From Bacteriovorax sp. PP10 (GTDB lineage Bacteria; Bdellovibrionota; Bacteriovoracia; Bacteriovoracales; Bacteriovoracaceae): DNA of 64,000 nucleotides. Location of the stretch: the NCBI RefSeq assembly GCF_035013165.1, contig NZ_JAYGJQ010000003.1, forward strand, positions 248,001-312,000, in the 5' to 3' direction. How positions within the stretch are numbered: position 1 is the first letter of the stretch; each line of letters starts with the position of its first letter. The notes beneath the pieces were generated by a model that was not told where the DNA came from, did not search any database, and worked only from the letters and a program-made list of their open reading frames with translations. This document shows, piece by piece, positions 8,269 to 17,262 of the stretch. Made by a program: the position numbers and the translations under genes.

Positions 8269-9650
8269 CTTTTGATCTCTACTAATGATGAGAAAGTCCC
8301 TAAAGAATCCTCATTATAAGGGCCAAAGTATAAAACGTTCTTAAGGCGTGACATTAAGAGAGGTGCACTATCTTCCAGTACATCAACCAGTCTTTTTTTG
8401 AGTCCAGCTTCTAGTCTTTTATGGGCATTGAAGTCTTTATCTTCGATGAAAACATCCAAGGTAAATTTCATTTTACAGTCTAGTGATTCAAACTGATATT
8501 CAGGGAATAAATAGCTCAAATCCCCAATGAGAATGGTCTTTACACGCTCATAAATGAAGTCAATTTTTGTCCCTTCTTTTTTGGCCATAATGACATTGAA
8601 GACCGCCTTATTACCAATAAAATAGACTTCCCAAAAAGGGCGGTCAGTACCGATTTTAATCGGTGAAGTGAAGACACATTTTTTACCATCTAAGAGCTTA
8701 GGAACCCCTTCTTTGAAGGTGAATTCCACGTTTAAGCAGTTATAAGAAGCAGAACTGGTTTTACCTAATTTAATGGGAAGACCTACGGGATAACCCCCAA
8801 TAAAGGCCATCTTATTGGGTCTAATAAGACCATCGAAACTCTCTAATTCAAAGGACTTAACTAGCCCACTTTGGAATTTTAAGTCAGATAGATTGAGCTT
8901 TTTGAACTCTCCGCCTTTCTCCAGGTGTTCGTGCAAAAGGTCGGCAATCAGCCTGTCGTGATCGAGCTTATAGTAAGGGGAGATAAGCGAGAAAAATAAG
9001 TGCATGATCTCTGACTTACTTCCGGTGATGCTTAAGCGGTTCTGGAAAAAGCCTCTGGTCATGAACATCAAGGCATTGAAGTCGTAGACATCTTCTTCGC
9101 GCATTTTATCTTTTTCACCAAAGTGAGAAAAGAAGTGAGTAAAGTTTGATTTTAATGATTCAGGAAGTGAGCTTTCAAAAAGCATTGAGAGTTTTGAAGC
9201 GCGCTTTTCATTAAAAAGCAGAGCACTGATCTTCTGGCAGAAATCATTATAGATGTTATCGAAATTAACAATTTCATTTTCGTGAGTTAAAGCGGCCTTA
9301 CTGGTGTTACCTTCTAAGAAAAGCCCTGGAAATTTACGGCAAAGCTCACGGAAGTTTCTGTGAGGAAGATCTCCTAAGACGATTTGTTTTTTACCAACGA
9401 AGAAATAAACAGTCGAAGGTGAAAGGTATTTTTCGATGTTAACTAAAGGAGCAAGGTTGCTTTCAGCTCCCCATGCTTTTAAAAATTCAACATCGAGACT
9501 CGTCAGTGAATTGGTAAAAAAGTCACCGTAGTTAAAACGGTTATCATCTAAAACTAAAACTTTTTTTCCGCGGTTTAACAGACCAATTGAAAGCAAGAAT
9601 GCAAAAAAATTGTGTCCTACTAAAGCGAAATCTAAATTCCTATTCTGCAT
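8250..9650 (-). CDS. Uncharacterised protein with Rossmann/GDI-like N-terminus
   Basis: A 466-residue protein. The N-terminus reads ALVGHNFFAFLLSIGLL followed by GKKVLVLDDNRFNYGD. This is the beta-alpha-beta pattern of FAD/NAD-binding proteins, and it closely resembles in layout the start of Rab GDI / protoporphyrinogen oxidase-type flavoproteins, where an acidic residue ends strand two and a YGG-like turn follows. The usual GxGxxG is degenerate. The rest is not recognised. It lies 15 bases after the glycosyltransferase-like gene and overlaps the pilin-like gene, so the three form one operon. Cofactor binding is inference only. Confidence 0.6.
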   Translation of the reverse strand: MQNRNLDFALVGHNFFAFLLSIGLLNRGKKVLVLDDNRFNYGDFFTNSLTSLDVEFLKAWGAESNLAPLVNIEKYLSPSTVYFFVGKKQIVLGDLPHRNFRELCRKFPGLFLEGNTSKAALTHENEIVNFDNIYNDFCQKISALLFNEKRASKLSMLFESSLPESLKSNFTHFFSHFGEKDKMREEDVYDFNALMFMTRGFFQNRLSITGSKSEIMHLFFSLISPYYKLDHDRLIADLLHEHLEKGGEFKKLNLSDLKFQSGLVKSFELESFDGLIRPNKMAFIGGYPVGLPIKLGKTSSASYNCLNVEFTFKEGVPKLLDGKKCVFTSPIKIGTDRPFWEVYFIGNKAVFNVIMAKKEGTKIDFIYERVKTILIGDLSYLFPEYQFESLDCKMKFTLDVFIEDKDFNAHKRLEAGLKKRLVDVLEDSAPLLMSRLKNVLYFGPYNEDSLGTFSSLVEIKRWRESL

Positions 9651-9665
9651 TCAAATCCTTTGTCA

Positions 9666-10958
9666 TCATCCCAGGATGTCTTTGATGATGAGTTTCATCT
9701 CCTTTTCCGTGTGCTTTTTGAACTGATCGCGGGCAGGCACATCCAAGGCAGTTAAGTCTAATGATTCAATAATAGTATAAAAGGATTCAGGACTTTTTAG
9801 TACATGTATTTCGTGAGGAGTGATCTCAAAGGCCAAATCGAATTCAGTTGAACGGTGAATGGTAGGCCCTGTCACTACGATATTGTTGGAGAAATAAGGC
9901 TCCAAGACCGAGTGAATAGATCGCTCATAGCCGCCACCCACGTAGGCCACTTTAAAGAGTGAGTATAACTCGCAGAGGATTCCGCCCATTTGTAAAATAA
10001 CAACGGGGCTTCCTTTATAAGGGTTTTTATCATTAACGACTTCTACTTGATCATTACCGAAGATTTCACTGCAGATCGTTTTAAGAGTTAATGAAAACTC
10101 GTCGTCGAGTTTATGAGGGGCCAAAAGAAGATGCAACTCTCCTTTTTTTACTTTTTGGATCAGTTGATCGTTTTTTAAAATATCTAAATCAGAGGCCCAG
10201 GCACTTCCCAGGATGATTTTTTCTTCCGGTTTAAGAGATTTTAATTTTTCTATATAAGGAGTGATACTGACCTTTCTAGCAATGACTTCTTCGGCGTGAG
10301 TGTAGCGCTCAGTAATCCTTGGAACGCGGAAGTCACAGTTATAAACTCGCGCTTTATCCCCTAACAACTCCACAAACTTATCTTTTTCAAGCTCTGTCGC
10401 TGCAACCACGACATCAAAGAGTTTAAAGCTTTCTGTTTTATACCAGGACATTTTTTTGAAAGCGCCTGAGATAAGAATAAATTTTTTTCCAAAGAATTTT
10501 AGCATTAATAGTTCAGGGAAAAAATCATAACGACAAAAAACCACCACAGGGGACTTTACCCAGAACCAGATGCTTCTGAAGTAGAGAAAATCTACAGAGA
10601 AACTCGACATCAATGGCATTCTTAATGTTCTGACAAGCTCAGGATAATCCGCAAAAATTTTCTGGCATTTTGTTTCGACAGAAGGAGATGAATAAAGGAT
10701 TTCAATTTTTTTACCGGCAGATAAAACGGCCTGAAGTAATGGTCTCACCTGTTCAAGTTCACCCTCTGATGAAATCTCAAAACAATAATCTGAAGATGTG
10801 TGGCGTCGAGAGGACTCTTCCGTAAAATTTTTACGTTCGAAGTTCAACCTTTTTTGAATAAAAGGAACCAGAGGCCTGATCACCACTAATAAAATAGAGA
10901 TGAAAGGTCTAATGATTGATAGCAATATTAGTAAGGATGCAAACAATAATCGTGACAT
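9666..10958 (-). CDS. Kdo-transferase-like (WaaA/KdtA family) glycosyltransferase
   Basis: A 430-residue GT-B-fold protein. It has a hydrophobic N-terminal anchor (about 3-33), as in KdtA. Mid-protein KIILGSAWASDLD matches the start of the C-terminal nucleotide-sugar domain, LLAPHKLDDEF follows, and VAYVGGGYERSIHSVLEP is the KdtA motif (GGG...EP). VVTGPTIHRSTEFD then matches the family's conserved block. The N-terminal half is more divergent than a typical WaaA, so this may transfer Kdo or a different acidic sugar to lipid A, or act in another envelope glycan. First gene of a three-gene operon. Confidence 0.75.
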   Translation of the reverse strand: MSRLLFASLLILLSIIRPFISILLVVIRPLVPFIQKRLNFERKNFTEESSRRHTSSDYCFEISSEGELEQVRPLLQAVLSAGKKIEILYSSPSVETKCQKIFADYPELVRTLRMPLMSSFSVDFLYFRSIWFWVKSPVVVFCRYDFFPELLMLKFFGKKFILISGAFKKMSWYKTESFKLFDVVVAATELEKDKFVELLGDKARVYNCDFRVPRITERYTHAEEVIARKVSITPYIEKLKSLKPEEKIILGSAWASDLDILKNDQLIQKVKKGELHLLLAPHKLDDEFSLTLKTICSEIFGNDQVEVVNDKNPYKGSPVVILQMGGILCELYSLFKVAYVGGGYERSIHSVLEPYFSNNIVVTGPTIHRSTEFDLAFEITPHEIHVLKSPESFYTIIESLDLTALDVPARDQFKKHTEKEMKLIIKDILG

Positions 10959-11179
10959 TGACAGTCAGAATCTCAAACCAGTGCCAGCTTGTCACTTAAT
11001 ATTGTTGATGGTTTACGGGTACGACTAAATCGCTCAATCATTTCTTACTTTTTCTTACCATACTTACTTTTTAAGACAACTCATTAAAAGAACATTGTAA
11101 TCTTGAGCGAAATAATAAAGAATATTAAATCCGATCGCAACGGTACGAGAAAGTAACTATCTAATGAGGAGTTGAAGTG

Positions 11180-12319
11180 ATGTTTTCTAAACTAACGTTA
11201 AGTTTAGCAGTGACTATGAGTTTATTGCTTGCACACAGCGCACAAGCGCAAACAAAAAAAGTGAATTCGAAAAAAGCTAACGCAACAGCACAAGCTAAAA
11301 CGGATCCAAAAGCTGAAGAAGCTAAAGCTGCTGACGCTGCTGCCAAAAAAGCTGCTGAAGAAAAAGCACTAGAAGCAAAAAGAGCTGAAGAAGCTAAAGC
11401 TGCTGCTGAAAAAGCAAAGCTTGAAGATCAAGCTGGTGTCTATGGTTACATCAAGTCTCACTTTTCTGCTTCGTACCACGGTGAATATTACTTCACGAGA
11501 AAAGATGTTTCGAGTGCAAACTCAGATGACCATGATATTCAAGATTTGAAGATCATGCATAATCCAACGATCACATATCGTCCATTCACAAACTGGAAAC
11601 TTCTAGCGACTTCTGAATTTAAATATACAGATGCTGAAGCACAAGGATCATTCATCAACCGTCACTATAGATCTTTAGTATTATTAACTCGTGAAAACGT
11701 TTTAACAGAAAAAGAAAATGGCATTAAGATGGATATTGGTGTTGGTCGTCGTATTTTCGACCGTAACCATGGTGCTCAAACTTCTTACGGTAACAATCGT
11801 ATCAACACGAGCTTAAGCAAAAAATTTGGTGAAAAACTTTCAACATCTTTACTTGCTCAGTACCTAGCTAACGATCCAGCTAAAGGAAAAATTACAAACA
11901 AAACTTGGAAACACTCTTTAGAGTTAATTCCATCATTCACTTACCAAATCACTGATAAAATTACTTACTTCTTCAATGATGACTTTATCCTGAACTCTGC
12001 TTGGCAGAATGATACGGCAAAAGACTTTGATATCTCTCACGAGATGAACATTGGTTACGTGTCGTACCAGTATAATGATAAAAACTCTTCGTACTTCCAA
12101 TTCAAGTACCTTCATGTTTCAGGAGCTGCTTTCCAGGAAGCAACTAAAGTTGACGATTGGTTTGAATACTACATTGGTCACACATACTCTTTTACTCCGA
12201 AATTAAGCCTTACGGGCGAAGTTGGGTCAAAGATTTTTGGTGCTCATGATGGGAAGGACTTCTTTGCAAACGAAGTTAAATACCCAGAATTCGCTATTTA
12301 CTTTGATTACGCTCTATAA
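11180..12319 (+). CDS. Outer-membrane beta-barrel protein with Ala/Lys-rich N-terminal segment
   Basis: About 379 residues. The signal peptide (MFSKLTLSLAVTMSLLLAHSAQA) is followed by an Ala/Lys/Glu-rich helical stretch (about 25-85) that looks like a periplasmic coiled coil. The rest is a likely beta-barrel with alternating Tyr/Phe strands such as YGEYYFTRKD-type segments and terminal FAIYFDYAL. GTG at 11177 directly precedes ATG at 11180; GAGGA at 11166-11170 suits either. ATG is preferred by default. It is monocistronic, followed by a strong terminator. Function unknown; a porin-like role is inference. Confidence 0.75.
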   Translation: MFSKLTLSLAVTMSLLLAHSAQAQTKKVNSKKANATAQAKTDPKAEEAKAADAAAKKAAEEKALEAKRAEEAKAAAEKAKLEDQAGVYGYIKSHFSASYHGEYYFTRKDVSSANSDDHDIQDLKIMHNPTITYRPFTNWKLLATSEFKYTDAEAQGSFINRHYRSLVLLTRENVLTEKENGIKMDIGVGRRIFDRNHGAQTSYGNNRINTSLSKKFGEKLSTSLLAQYLANDPAKGKITNKTWKHSLELIPSFTYQITDKITYFFNDDFILNSAWQNDTAKDFDISHEMNIGYVSYQYNDKNSSYFQFKYLHVSGAAFQEATKVDDWFEYYIGHTYSFTPKLSLTGEVGSKIFGAHDGKDFFANEVKYPEFAIYFDYAL

Positions 12320-12334
12320 GATCTTATCATACGA

Positions 12335-12369
12335 AAGAGGTCGGTTAACCCCGACCTCTTTTCTTTTCT
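12335..12369 (+). terminator. Rho-independent terminator
   Basis: A perfect ten-base stem AAGAGGTCGG/CCGACCTCTT with loop TTAACC is followed by TTCTTTTC, 15 bases after the barrel gene stop. Confidence 0.9.
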
Positions 12370-12466
12370 GGCACTTTTTGCCCTCTAAATAATCCTGCCA
12401 TTTATCCGATAGATCTAATGAGATTAACTACGCATTTTTATCTATGCGTATAAACCGGACTTATTC

Positions 12467-13633
12467 ATGGCCAACAATCAAGCTGTTCTTGTTACATACT
12501 TAAAAGACATTCTTTTTAGCGAAGAAGAAATTGTTAAAAGTGTTGAGCGCGAACATATTTTTGAAATGAAAGATAAAGAAGACACATCTTTAGGATTCAT
12601 TGCTGTCTATGATTTAAAAGCTTACGTTTTTGAAAACGAAGATGAAGCTGGCGAATACTCAGTGAGAAATATTGATTCAACTGATTGGGCGCCCGTGTTC
12701 TCTCACCCCTTTTTCCAAAGAAGAAAACCACAACTAGTGCCTCTATCAGGCCTTGCTCAGGATAATGATCAACAGTATTTCATTTTAAAAAATGGACAAA
12801 AAACCGGACCATTTGAGAAGTTCGAACTTCTCTCGATGCTGGAAGAAAAAGAAATTCTTCTGACAGATATGGTGACAACCAATGCAGGTCACACATGGAT
12901 GAAATTATTCCAGGTTGAAAATTTTGACCGCAGAGTTTTGAAAGAATCAGATCAACTTCCTGGAGTTCCAGCTCAGGCCGTGATGAATACGAATGATTCA
13001 GTGAATATTAACAATCCTGAAACTGAAGCGATTTCAAGCCTTGCTTATTTGAGCAATGTAAAACGTGGGAAGTCTGTTGAGAGAGATAAAGTAGAAACTT
13101 ATCGTGCAGATACAACAGTACAAAATAGTTCAAGTTCACTTTATAAATGGCTATTAGTCGGATCAATTTTAGGGATCGGGTATTTTGGTTTTCATATTAA
13201 AAACCAGTTGAACTCACCTTTTAAATCTGAAGCTCCGGTGATTGGTGAACAGGCCGAGATGTTAAATCCTGTAGAAATTTCAGGAAGAACTCCACCACAA
13301 ACAAATCCAAGTGCAACCAGACAATTGGGTGAAAAAAGAAATTTTAATCAGGTTAACGACACGGCCAGATCAGGGAAATTTGAGCAACGAGTTCTCCAAC
13401 CGATTAAGCCGGTGGCAAGAAAATCTTTTATGGACACCAGCAAATACCAGAATACAAGAAATGACGCTCCACCAGCGGAAGATCCTAACTACTTTTATGA
13501 CAATACAAGTGCCATGGAACTAGACCCGGTTAGAGCGCAGGTTTCAAAAGAAAACTACGACAACAGTGCAGCAGAAGGTGAAGGTCCGATTCCTTCTAAT
13601 GATAATCTATTCGAGGGAGAAGTTTCTAACTAG
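12467..13633 (+). CDS. GYF_2/DUF4339-like domain membrane protein, function unknown
   Basis: 388 residues. Residues ~102-155 (YFILKNGQKTGPFEKFEL ... TWMKL) match the GYF_2 (DUF4339) pattern, a small peptide-binding fold: aromatic-rich start, the conserved GPF, then W-x-K. One membrane helix lies at about 225-243 (KWLLVGSILGIGYFGFHI), giving a cytoplasmic N-terminal half and a ~145-residue Pro/Asn-rich periplasmic or linker tail. It sits just upstream of the tmk-holB-ricT block but is separated by 85 bases. A TATAAA at 12449-12454 lies 12 bases before the ATG and no clear ribosome-binding site is present, so the leader is very short. Confidence 0.68.
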   Translation: MANNQAVLVTYLKDILFSEEEIVKSVEREHIFEMKDKEDTSLGFIAVYDLKAYVFENEDEAGEYSVRNIDSTDWAPVFSHPFFQRRKPQLVPLSGLAQDNDQQYFILKNGQKTGPFEKFELLSMLEEKEILLTDMVTTNAGHTWMKLFQVENFDRRVLKESDQLPGVPAQAVMNTNDSVNINNPETEAISSLAYLSNVKRGKSVERDKVETYRADTTVQNSSSSLYKWLLVGSILGIGYFGFHIKNQLNSPFKSEAPVIGEQAEMLNPVEISGRTPPQTNPSATRQLGEKRNFNQVNDTARSGKFEQRVLQPIKPVARKSFMDTSKYQNTRNDAPPAEDPNYFYDNTSAMELDPVRAQVSKENYDNSAAEGEGPIPSNDNLFEGEVSN

Positions 13634-13718
13634 GAAACTCCCCTCAAACACCATTGTTTATTGTCTAAAGGCCTTGAAGTTGATACCCTTTCATTGAACT
13701 TTTTTTAAGGGACAAACA

Positions 13719-14429
13719 ATGAAAGAAATCACCCAAGACCTACTTAACTCTTTTAGATCACCGGCATTCCCGGGCTCATTCTTTTTAAGTTTTGAAGGAA
13801 TCGAAGGCGCTGGAAAATCGACTCAAATCATCAGACTTAAAACTCATTTAGAAAATAAAAACTTCCGAGTTTTAGTTTTAAGAGAACCAGGTGGAACTCC
13901 ATTTGGTGAAAAAATGCGCCAGGCAATCCTGGAAACCAAAACAGAAATCACTCCTCTTGCTGAAGCTCACTTGTTTGCAGCGTCGCGTGCTCAGCTTCTT
14001 TCTGAAGTTGTTTTAAAGGAGCTTGCTGTTCCCAACACTGTTATTATCTGTGACCGCTATATCGACAGCTCACTTGTGTATCAAGGCCACTCTCGTGGAT
14101 TAGGAGTTGCGGAAGTTTTAAACATCCACAACGCTTTCCCACTTAACCTTGTTCCACACCTGACTTTCTATTTAAGAATTGGTGTAGAGACTTCTGAGAA
14201 ACGTCAGAAGATGAGAAATGCTCCAAAAGATTATTTCGAAGCTAAGGGTGTTGAGTTCTACAAAAAATTAGTTGTAGGTTACGACCTGGTTGCGGAGTTA
14301 TTCCCCAATAGAATTCTAAAACTAGACGCTGAAGTGAATCTTGATGAGATGACGATGAGAATTACTGAAGTGGTCGACAATCTTATTAGTCACTCTCGCT
14401 CAGATGATACGACTAATGACGAAATGTAG
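13719..14429 (+). CDS. tmk: Thymidylate kinase
   Basis: 236 residues; phosphorylates dTMP to dTDP with ATP. The P-loop is GIEGAGKST (27-35). REPGGTPFGEKMR is the dTMP-site motif, and CDRYIDSSLVYQGHSRG holds the DRY signature. A ribosome-binding site AAGGG precedes the ATG. The start has ~18 extra residues before the usual FLSFEGIEG. Gene order tmk-holB-PSP1 is the same as in Firmicutes, which supports all three calls. Confidence 0.95.
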   Translation: MKEITQDLLNSFRSPAFPGSFFLSFEGIEGAGKSTQIIRLKTHLENKNFRVLVLREPGGTPFGEKMRQAILETKTEITPLAEAHLFAASRAQLLSEVVLKELAVPNTVIICDRYIDSSLVYQGHSRGLGVAEVLNIHNAFPLNLVPHLTFYLRIGVETSEKRQKMRNAPKDYFEAKGVEFYKKLVVGYDLVAELFPNRILKLDAEVNLDEMTMRITEVVDNLISHSRSDDTTNDEM

Positions 14430-14431
14430 TG

Positions 14432-15109
14432 ATGGATGACTTAAAAGACAATTTACTTAAAAAATATGCGCAAGGTAACCTGGCCTCAGTTTATCTTGCA
14501 AAATACCCTGAACACACCAACGCAGTTGCGTGGGCCCAGGATTTTTTATCTTCAATCACAAAATTAAAAGATCACCCCGATGTTTTATGGGTAGAGCGCA
14601 CGGAAGAAAACGAATACAAAGTTGAGTCTCCCGGGATTCTCGCTGTCTTTAAATTTTTAAACTACCGCGCGTTTGAATTAAAAAAGAAATTCATTTTCAT
14701 TAACGATGCTCACCTTTTATCGACTATCGTTTCCAATAAGCTGCTAAAAGTTTTTGAAGAGCTTCCAGAGAACTTTTGTTTATTCCTCTTTGCTCCACAG
14801 GACCAAAACCTTCTGCCGACGGTAGAAAGCCGTGCGATTAAGGTTTTATTGCCACAAGACTTATCTGGTGTGGATTATGATGCTCCACTTCCAACCTACG
14901 CTTCTGCACAGGAACTTGTCGCAAGTCTTAAAAAATCAGAAGACGATTACCTGGAAGAAAAGAAGTTTATTGAAGAAGCCCTGATTAAGACCCTTAAAAG
15001 TGGCAATTTCAAAGAATGTTCCGACACACTTGAAAGTCTCAAGCACTATCAAGTCAGCGACGCTTTCAACAATTCAAAACTCGCTCGCCTTAGTCTTCTT
15101 TTTAAATAA
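14432..15109 (+). CDS. holB: DNA polymerase III delta'-like subunit
   Basis: 225 residues. The region KKKFIFINDAHLLS ... SNKLLKVFEELPENFCLFLFAP ... LLPTVESRAIKV matches the delta'/gamma clamp-loader core (sensor, the LLKxLEEP-like motif, and the T-x-x-SR end of strand). There is no P-loop, and no zinc-binding Cys cluster. At 225 residues it is shorter than E. coli HolB (334), lacking most of the C-terminal collar domain. ATG 14432 follows the tmk stop by two bases; GTG at 14429, overlapping the stop, is the alternative. Translational coupling to tmk is likely. Confidence 0.82.
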   Translation: MDDLKDNLLKKYAQGNLASVYLAKYPEHTNAVAWAQDFLSSITKLKDHPDVLWVERTEENEYKVESPGILAVFKFLNYRAFELKKKFIFINDAHLLSTIVSNKLLKVFEELPENFCLFLFAPQDQNLLPTVESRAIKVLLPQDLSGVDYDAPLPTYASAQELVASLKKSEDDYLEEKKFIEEALIKTLKSGNFKECSDTLESLKHYQVSDAFNNSKLARLSLLFK

Positions 15110-15139
15110 AAAAATTGAAATGACTTACTGCTATGAGCA

Positions 15140-15167
15140 GTGACATACATGTCTAATGCCTTAGAAT
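15140..15167 (+). promoter_or_regulatory. Possible sigma70-type promoter for the PSP1/RicT gene
   Basis: GTGACA, a 16-base spacer, then TAGAAT lie about 35 bases before the ATG at 15202. A small inverted repeat ACTGCT-ATG-AGCAGT (15127-15141) overlaps the -35. Prediction by eye. Confidence 0.3.
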
Positions 15168-15201
15168 ATTAGGTTGAGATACCTTTTACGGAAATATTTT
15201 A

Positions 15202-16767
15202 ATGCAACCCAATTTAAATACGTCTGGTCCCACAATTGAGGACGCTGACACCCTGATCGAAGAAATACCAAACGATGATTCGCTAGATATCATTATTGAA
15301 GAAACATCTGATGAAGAAACTCAGCAGAACTTTGATAATGAACAAAACGAAAAAGAAAATTCGCGCTTTAAAGATGGTGAGATGATCACTATGATTCGCG
15401 TGCGTTTTCCCGGCAACGCCCGCTCTTTTCCTTTCTTAGTTGGCAAGCGCCGCTTTGCTTACGGACAAAAAGTTGTGGCGATGAGTGATAGAGGAATGAG
15501 TGTTGGTTATATCAACTCTTTTCCTTATGACGTCGTTTTTAATAAGGCAATGTTACCAATTCGCTCAATCGCGAAAGTAGCAAGCGCTGAAGATATTCAA
15601 GCTCAAGTTGAATTCCGTGACTCTGAAAAGAAAGCGGAAGTTATTTGTATTCACTTAATTGAGAAATACAAACTAGATATGATTCTTACTCACGTTGAGT
15701 TCACTCAATTTGGAAAGAAGGCCGTATTCTACTTCAACGCTCCAGCTCGCGTTGACTTCAGAGACCTGGTAAAAGAACTTGTCTACGATTTGAAAATGAG
15801 AATCGAGCTTAGACAAATTTCTGTTCGCGACCGTGCTGCTGCCATTGGGGCCATCGGTGCTTGTGGACTTCAAACATGTTGTTCATCATTCTTAAAAAAT
15901 TACGGAAACGTTTCAATCAAGATGGCAAAAAACCAAAATCTTGCATTGATCCCAAGTAAACTAAACGGTGTATGTGGACAGATTAAATGCTGTATCAAAT
16001 ACGAAGACGATGTTTACACAGATAAGAGAAAAAATCTTCCTAGAGAAGGAACTTTTGTTAAAGCTAAAAACGGCGACTCTGGAAAAGTGTTAAAACTTCA
16101 CATCCTGATTGAGCAGTTTGAAATGTTAACTGATACGGGAATCAAGAGAACGTACGCGGTTAATCAGTACAACGGAAAAGAGTCTGACTTAGGTGCTGAA
16201 TACCGTTTCCCTGAAACGTTCGAACACATCACAAATGAAACTTCGACTGTTATCGGATTAACAAAAGTAGAAAAAGATAAAGCTGACAGCTTCATGGAAA
16301 GTAACATCTTCAAGACGATTGAAAAAAATCTTGATGGAAGTGAAATGAATGCTGCTCAAAATAATGCTGAATTTGAAGAGTTCGTTGATGATACGTCTGG
16401 GGAAAATATTGTTGCTCCGAAATTAGAAGGGCAAGCGCCAAGACCTCAACACAATAATAACAACAGACCACAAAACAATCAGCCTCGTCAGCCGCAACAG
16501 CCGAGACCACAAGGACAACAAGGGCCTCAGCAACCAAGAGCTCCTCGTCCACCAAATCCAAATCAACAACAAGCTCAAGGGCCTCGCCCAGAAGGAGCTG
16601 AAGGTGTTGAACCACGTGTACCGGGAACTCCGGGTGCACCAGGAACAGGAAAAAATAGAAACCGTAACAGAAATAGAAATCGTAATAGAAACCGCGAAGG
16701 TGGCCCTCAGAACACTACTACACCAGTAGCTGGATCTAATAATAATAACAATGGTGAGAAGCCATAG
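15202..16767 (+). CDS. ricT: PSP1/RicT (YaaT) family protein with long basic disordered tail
   Basis: 521 residues. An acidic N-terminal leader (~1-58) precedes the PSP1 core (~60-330). Six cysteines lie in the pattern C-x4-CC ... C-x4-CC (C221, C226, C227, C258, C263, C264), which matches the iron-sulfur-ligating arrangement of Bacillus RicT, part of the Y-complex that aids RNase Y processing. The last ~120 residues are Gln/Pro/Asn-rich and contain a run of alternating Asn-Arg pairs, which looks RNA-binding. The core function is well known in Firmicutes. RicA and RicF partners were not seen here. Downstream of holB as in Bacillus. Confidence 0.9.
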   Translation: MQPNLNTSGPTIEDADTLIEEIPNDDSLDIIIEETSDEETQQNFDNEQNEKENSRFKDGEMITMIRVRFPGNARSFPFLVGKRRFAYGQKVVAMSDRGMSVGYINSFPYDVVFNKAMLPIRSIAKVASAEDIQAQVEFRDSEKKAEVICIHLIEKYKLDMILTHVEFTQFGKKAVFYFNAPARVDFRDLVKELVYDLKMRIELRQISVRDRAAAIGAIGACGLQTCCSSFLKNYGNVSIKMAKNQNLALIPSKLNGVCGQIKCCIKYEDDVYTDKRKNLPREGTFVKAKNGDSGKVLKLHILIEQFEMLTDTGIKRTYAVNQYNGKESDLGAEYRFPETFEHITNETSTVIGLTKVEKDKADSFMESNIFKTIEKNLDGSEMNAAQNNAEFEEFVDDTSGENIVAPKLEGQAPRPQHNNNNRPQNNQPRQPQQPRPQGQQGPQQPRAPRPPNPNQQQAQGPRPEGAEGVEPRVPGTPGAPGTGKNRNRNRNRNRNRNREGGPQNTTTPVAGSNNNNNGEKP

Positions 16768-16788
16768 AATTTAATTAGGGAGACCTTT

Positions 16789-17190
16789 ATGAAAACATTG
16801 ATTCTTTTAAGTTCACTGCTTTTTTCTGCTCATGCTTTTTCTACTGAAACTGTTAAAACGAAAGAAATTGAAATCAGCGAAGAAAAAGCGACTGATACAT
16901 TTTCTTACTACTTTGGAACTGTAAGAGTTAATCAAAGAAGTTTCGTTAACTACCGTATTACAAATACTGGTTCAACTCCATTAACTTACCAATGGGGAAG
17001 AATGCAAGGGGACCCTTCTTTTAGAGCGACGACAAACTGTTTTGGAACTCTATACCCAGGACAAAGATGTTCGTTCACGATTGAATACGCTCCATACTTC
17101 CAAGGCTACAGCAATGGGTTGTTTGAGATGCAATTTGATCAAGGTTACGGAGTTAGAGTTTACGTAAGTGGAAACGCTCTACGTAGATAA
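16789..17190 (+). CDS. Small secreted protein with ASH/DUF1573-like immunoglobulin fold
   Basis: 133 residues with a signal peptide (MKTLILLSSLLFSAHAFS). The body has the pattern of an ASPM-SPD2-Hydin-type beta sandwich: VRVNQRSFVNYRITNTGS, then CFGTLYPGQRCSFTIEYAP, then a closing strand VRVYVSGNA. Two Cys bracket the GxLxPGxxC turn, as in secreted bacterial ASH domains. It follows ricT by 21 bases with AGGGAG before the ATG and may be in the same transcript, though no functional link is apparent. Confidence 0.7.
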   Translation: MKTLILLSSLLFSAHAFSTETVKTKEIEISEEKATDTFSYYFGTVRVNQRSFVNYRITNTGSTPLTYQWGRMQGDPSFRATTNCFGTLYPGQRCSFTIEYAPYFQGYSNGLFEMQFDQGYGVRVYVSGNALRR

Positions 17191-17211
17191 TTTGAAAAAG
17201 AAATTTTAGAT

Positions 17212-17251
17212 AAAAAAAAAGGCCTTCATAAAATGAAGGCCTTTTTTTTTT
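17212..17251. terminator. Bidirectional terminator between convergent genes
   Basis: Stem GGCCTTCA/TGAAGGCC with loop TAAA is flanked by nine A on one side and eleven T on the other. It can end both the plus-strand secreted protein gene and minus-strand asnS. Confidence 0.92.
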
Positions 17252-17262
17252 CTGATTTTATT

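Noticed and set aside
11161-11346. Ala-rich minus-strand frame opposite the start of the barrel gene
   Set aside because: Mirror of the Ala/Lys repeat and no start signals.
15127-15141. ACTGCT-ATG-AGCAGT hairpin upstream of ricT as a terminator
   Set aside because: Stem of only six pairs, loop of three and no T-run; mentioned only as an overlap with a possible promoter.
16310-16639. 109-residue minus-strand open frame opposite the ricT tail
   Set aside because: It is the antisense of the repetitive Gln/Pro/Asn-rich tail, lacks a ribosome-binding site, and has composition explained by that repeat.
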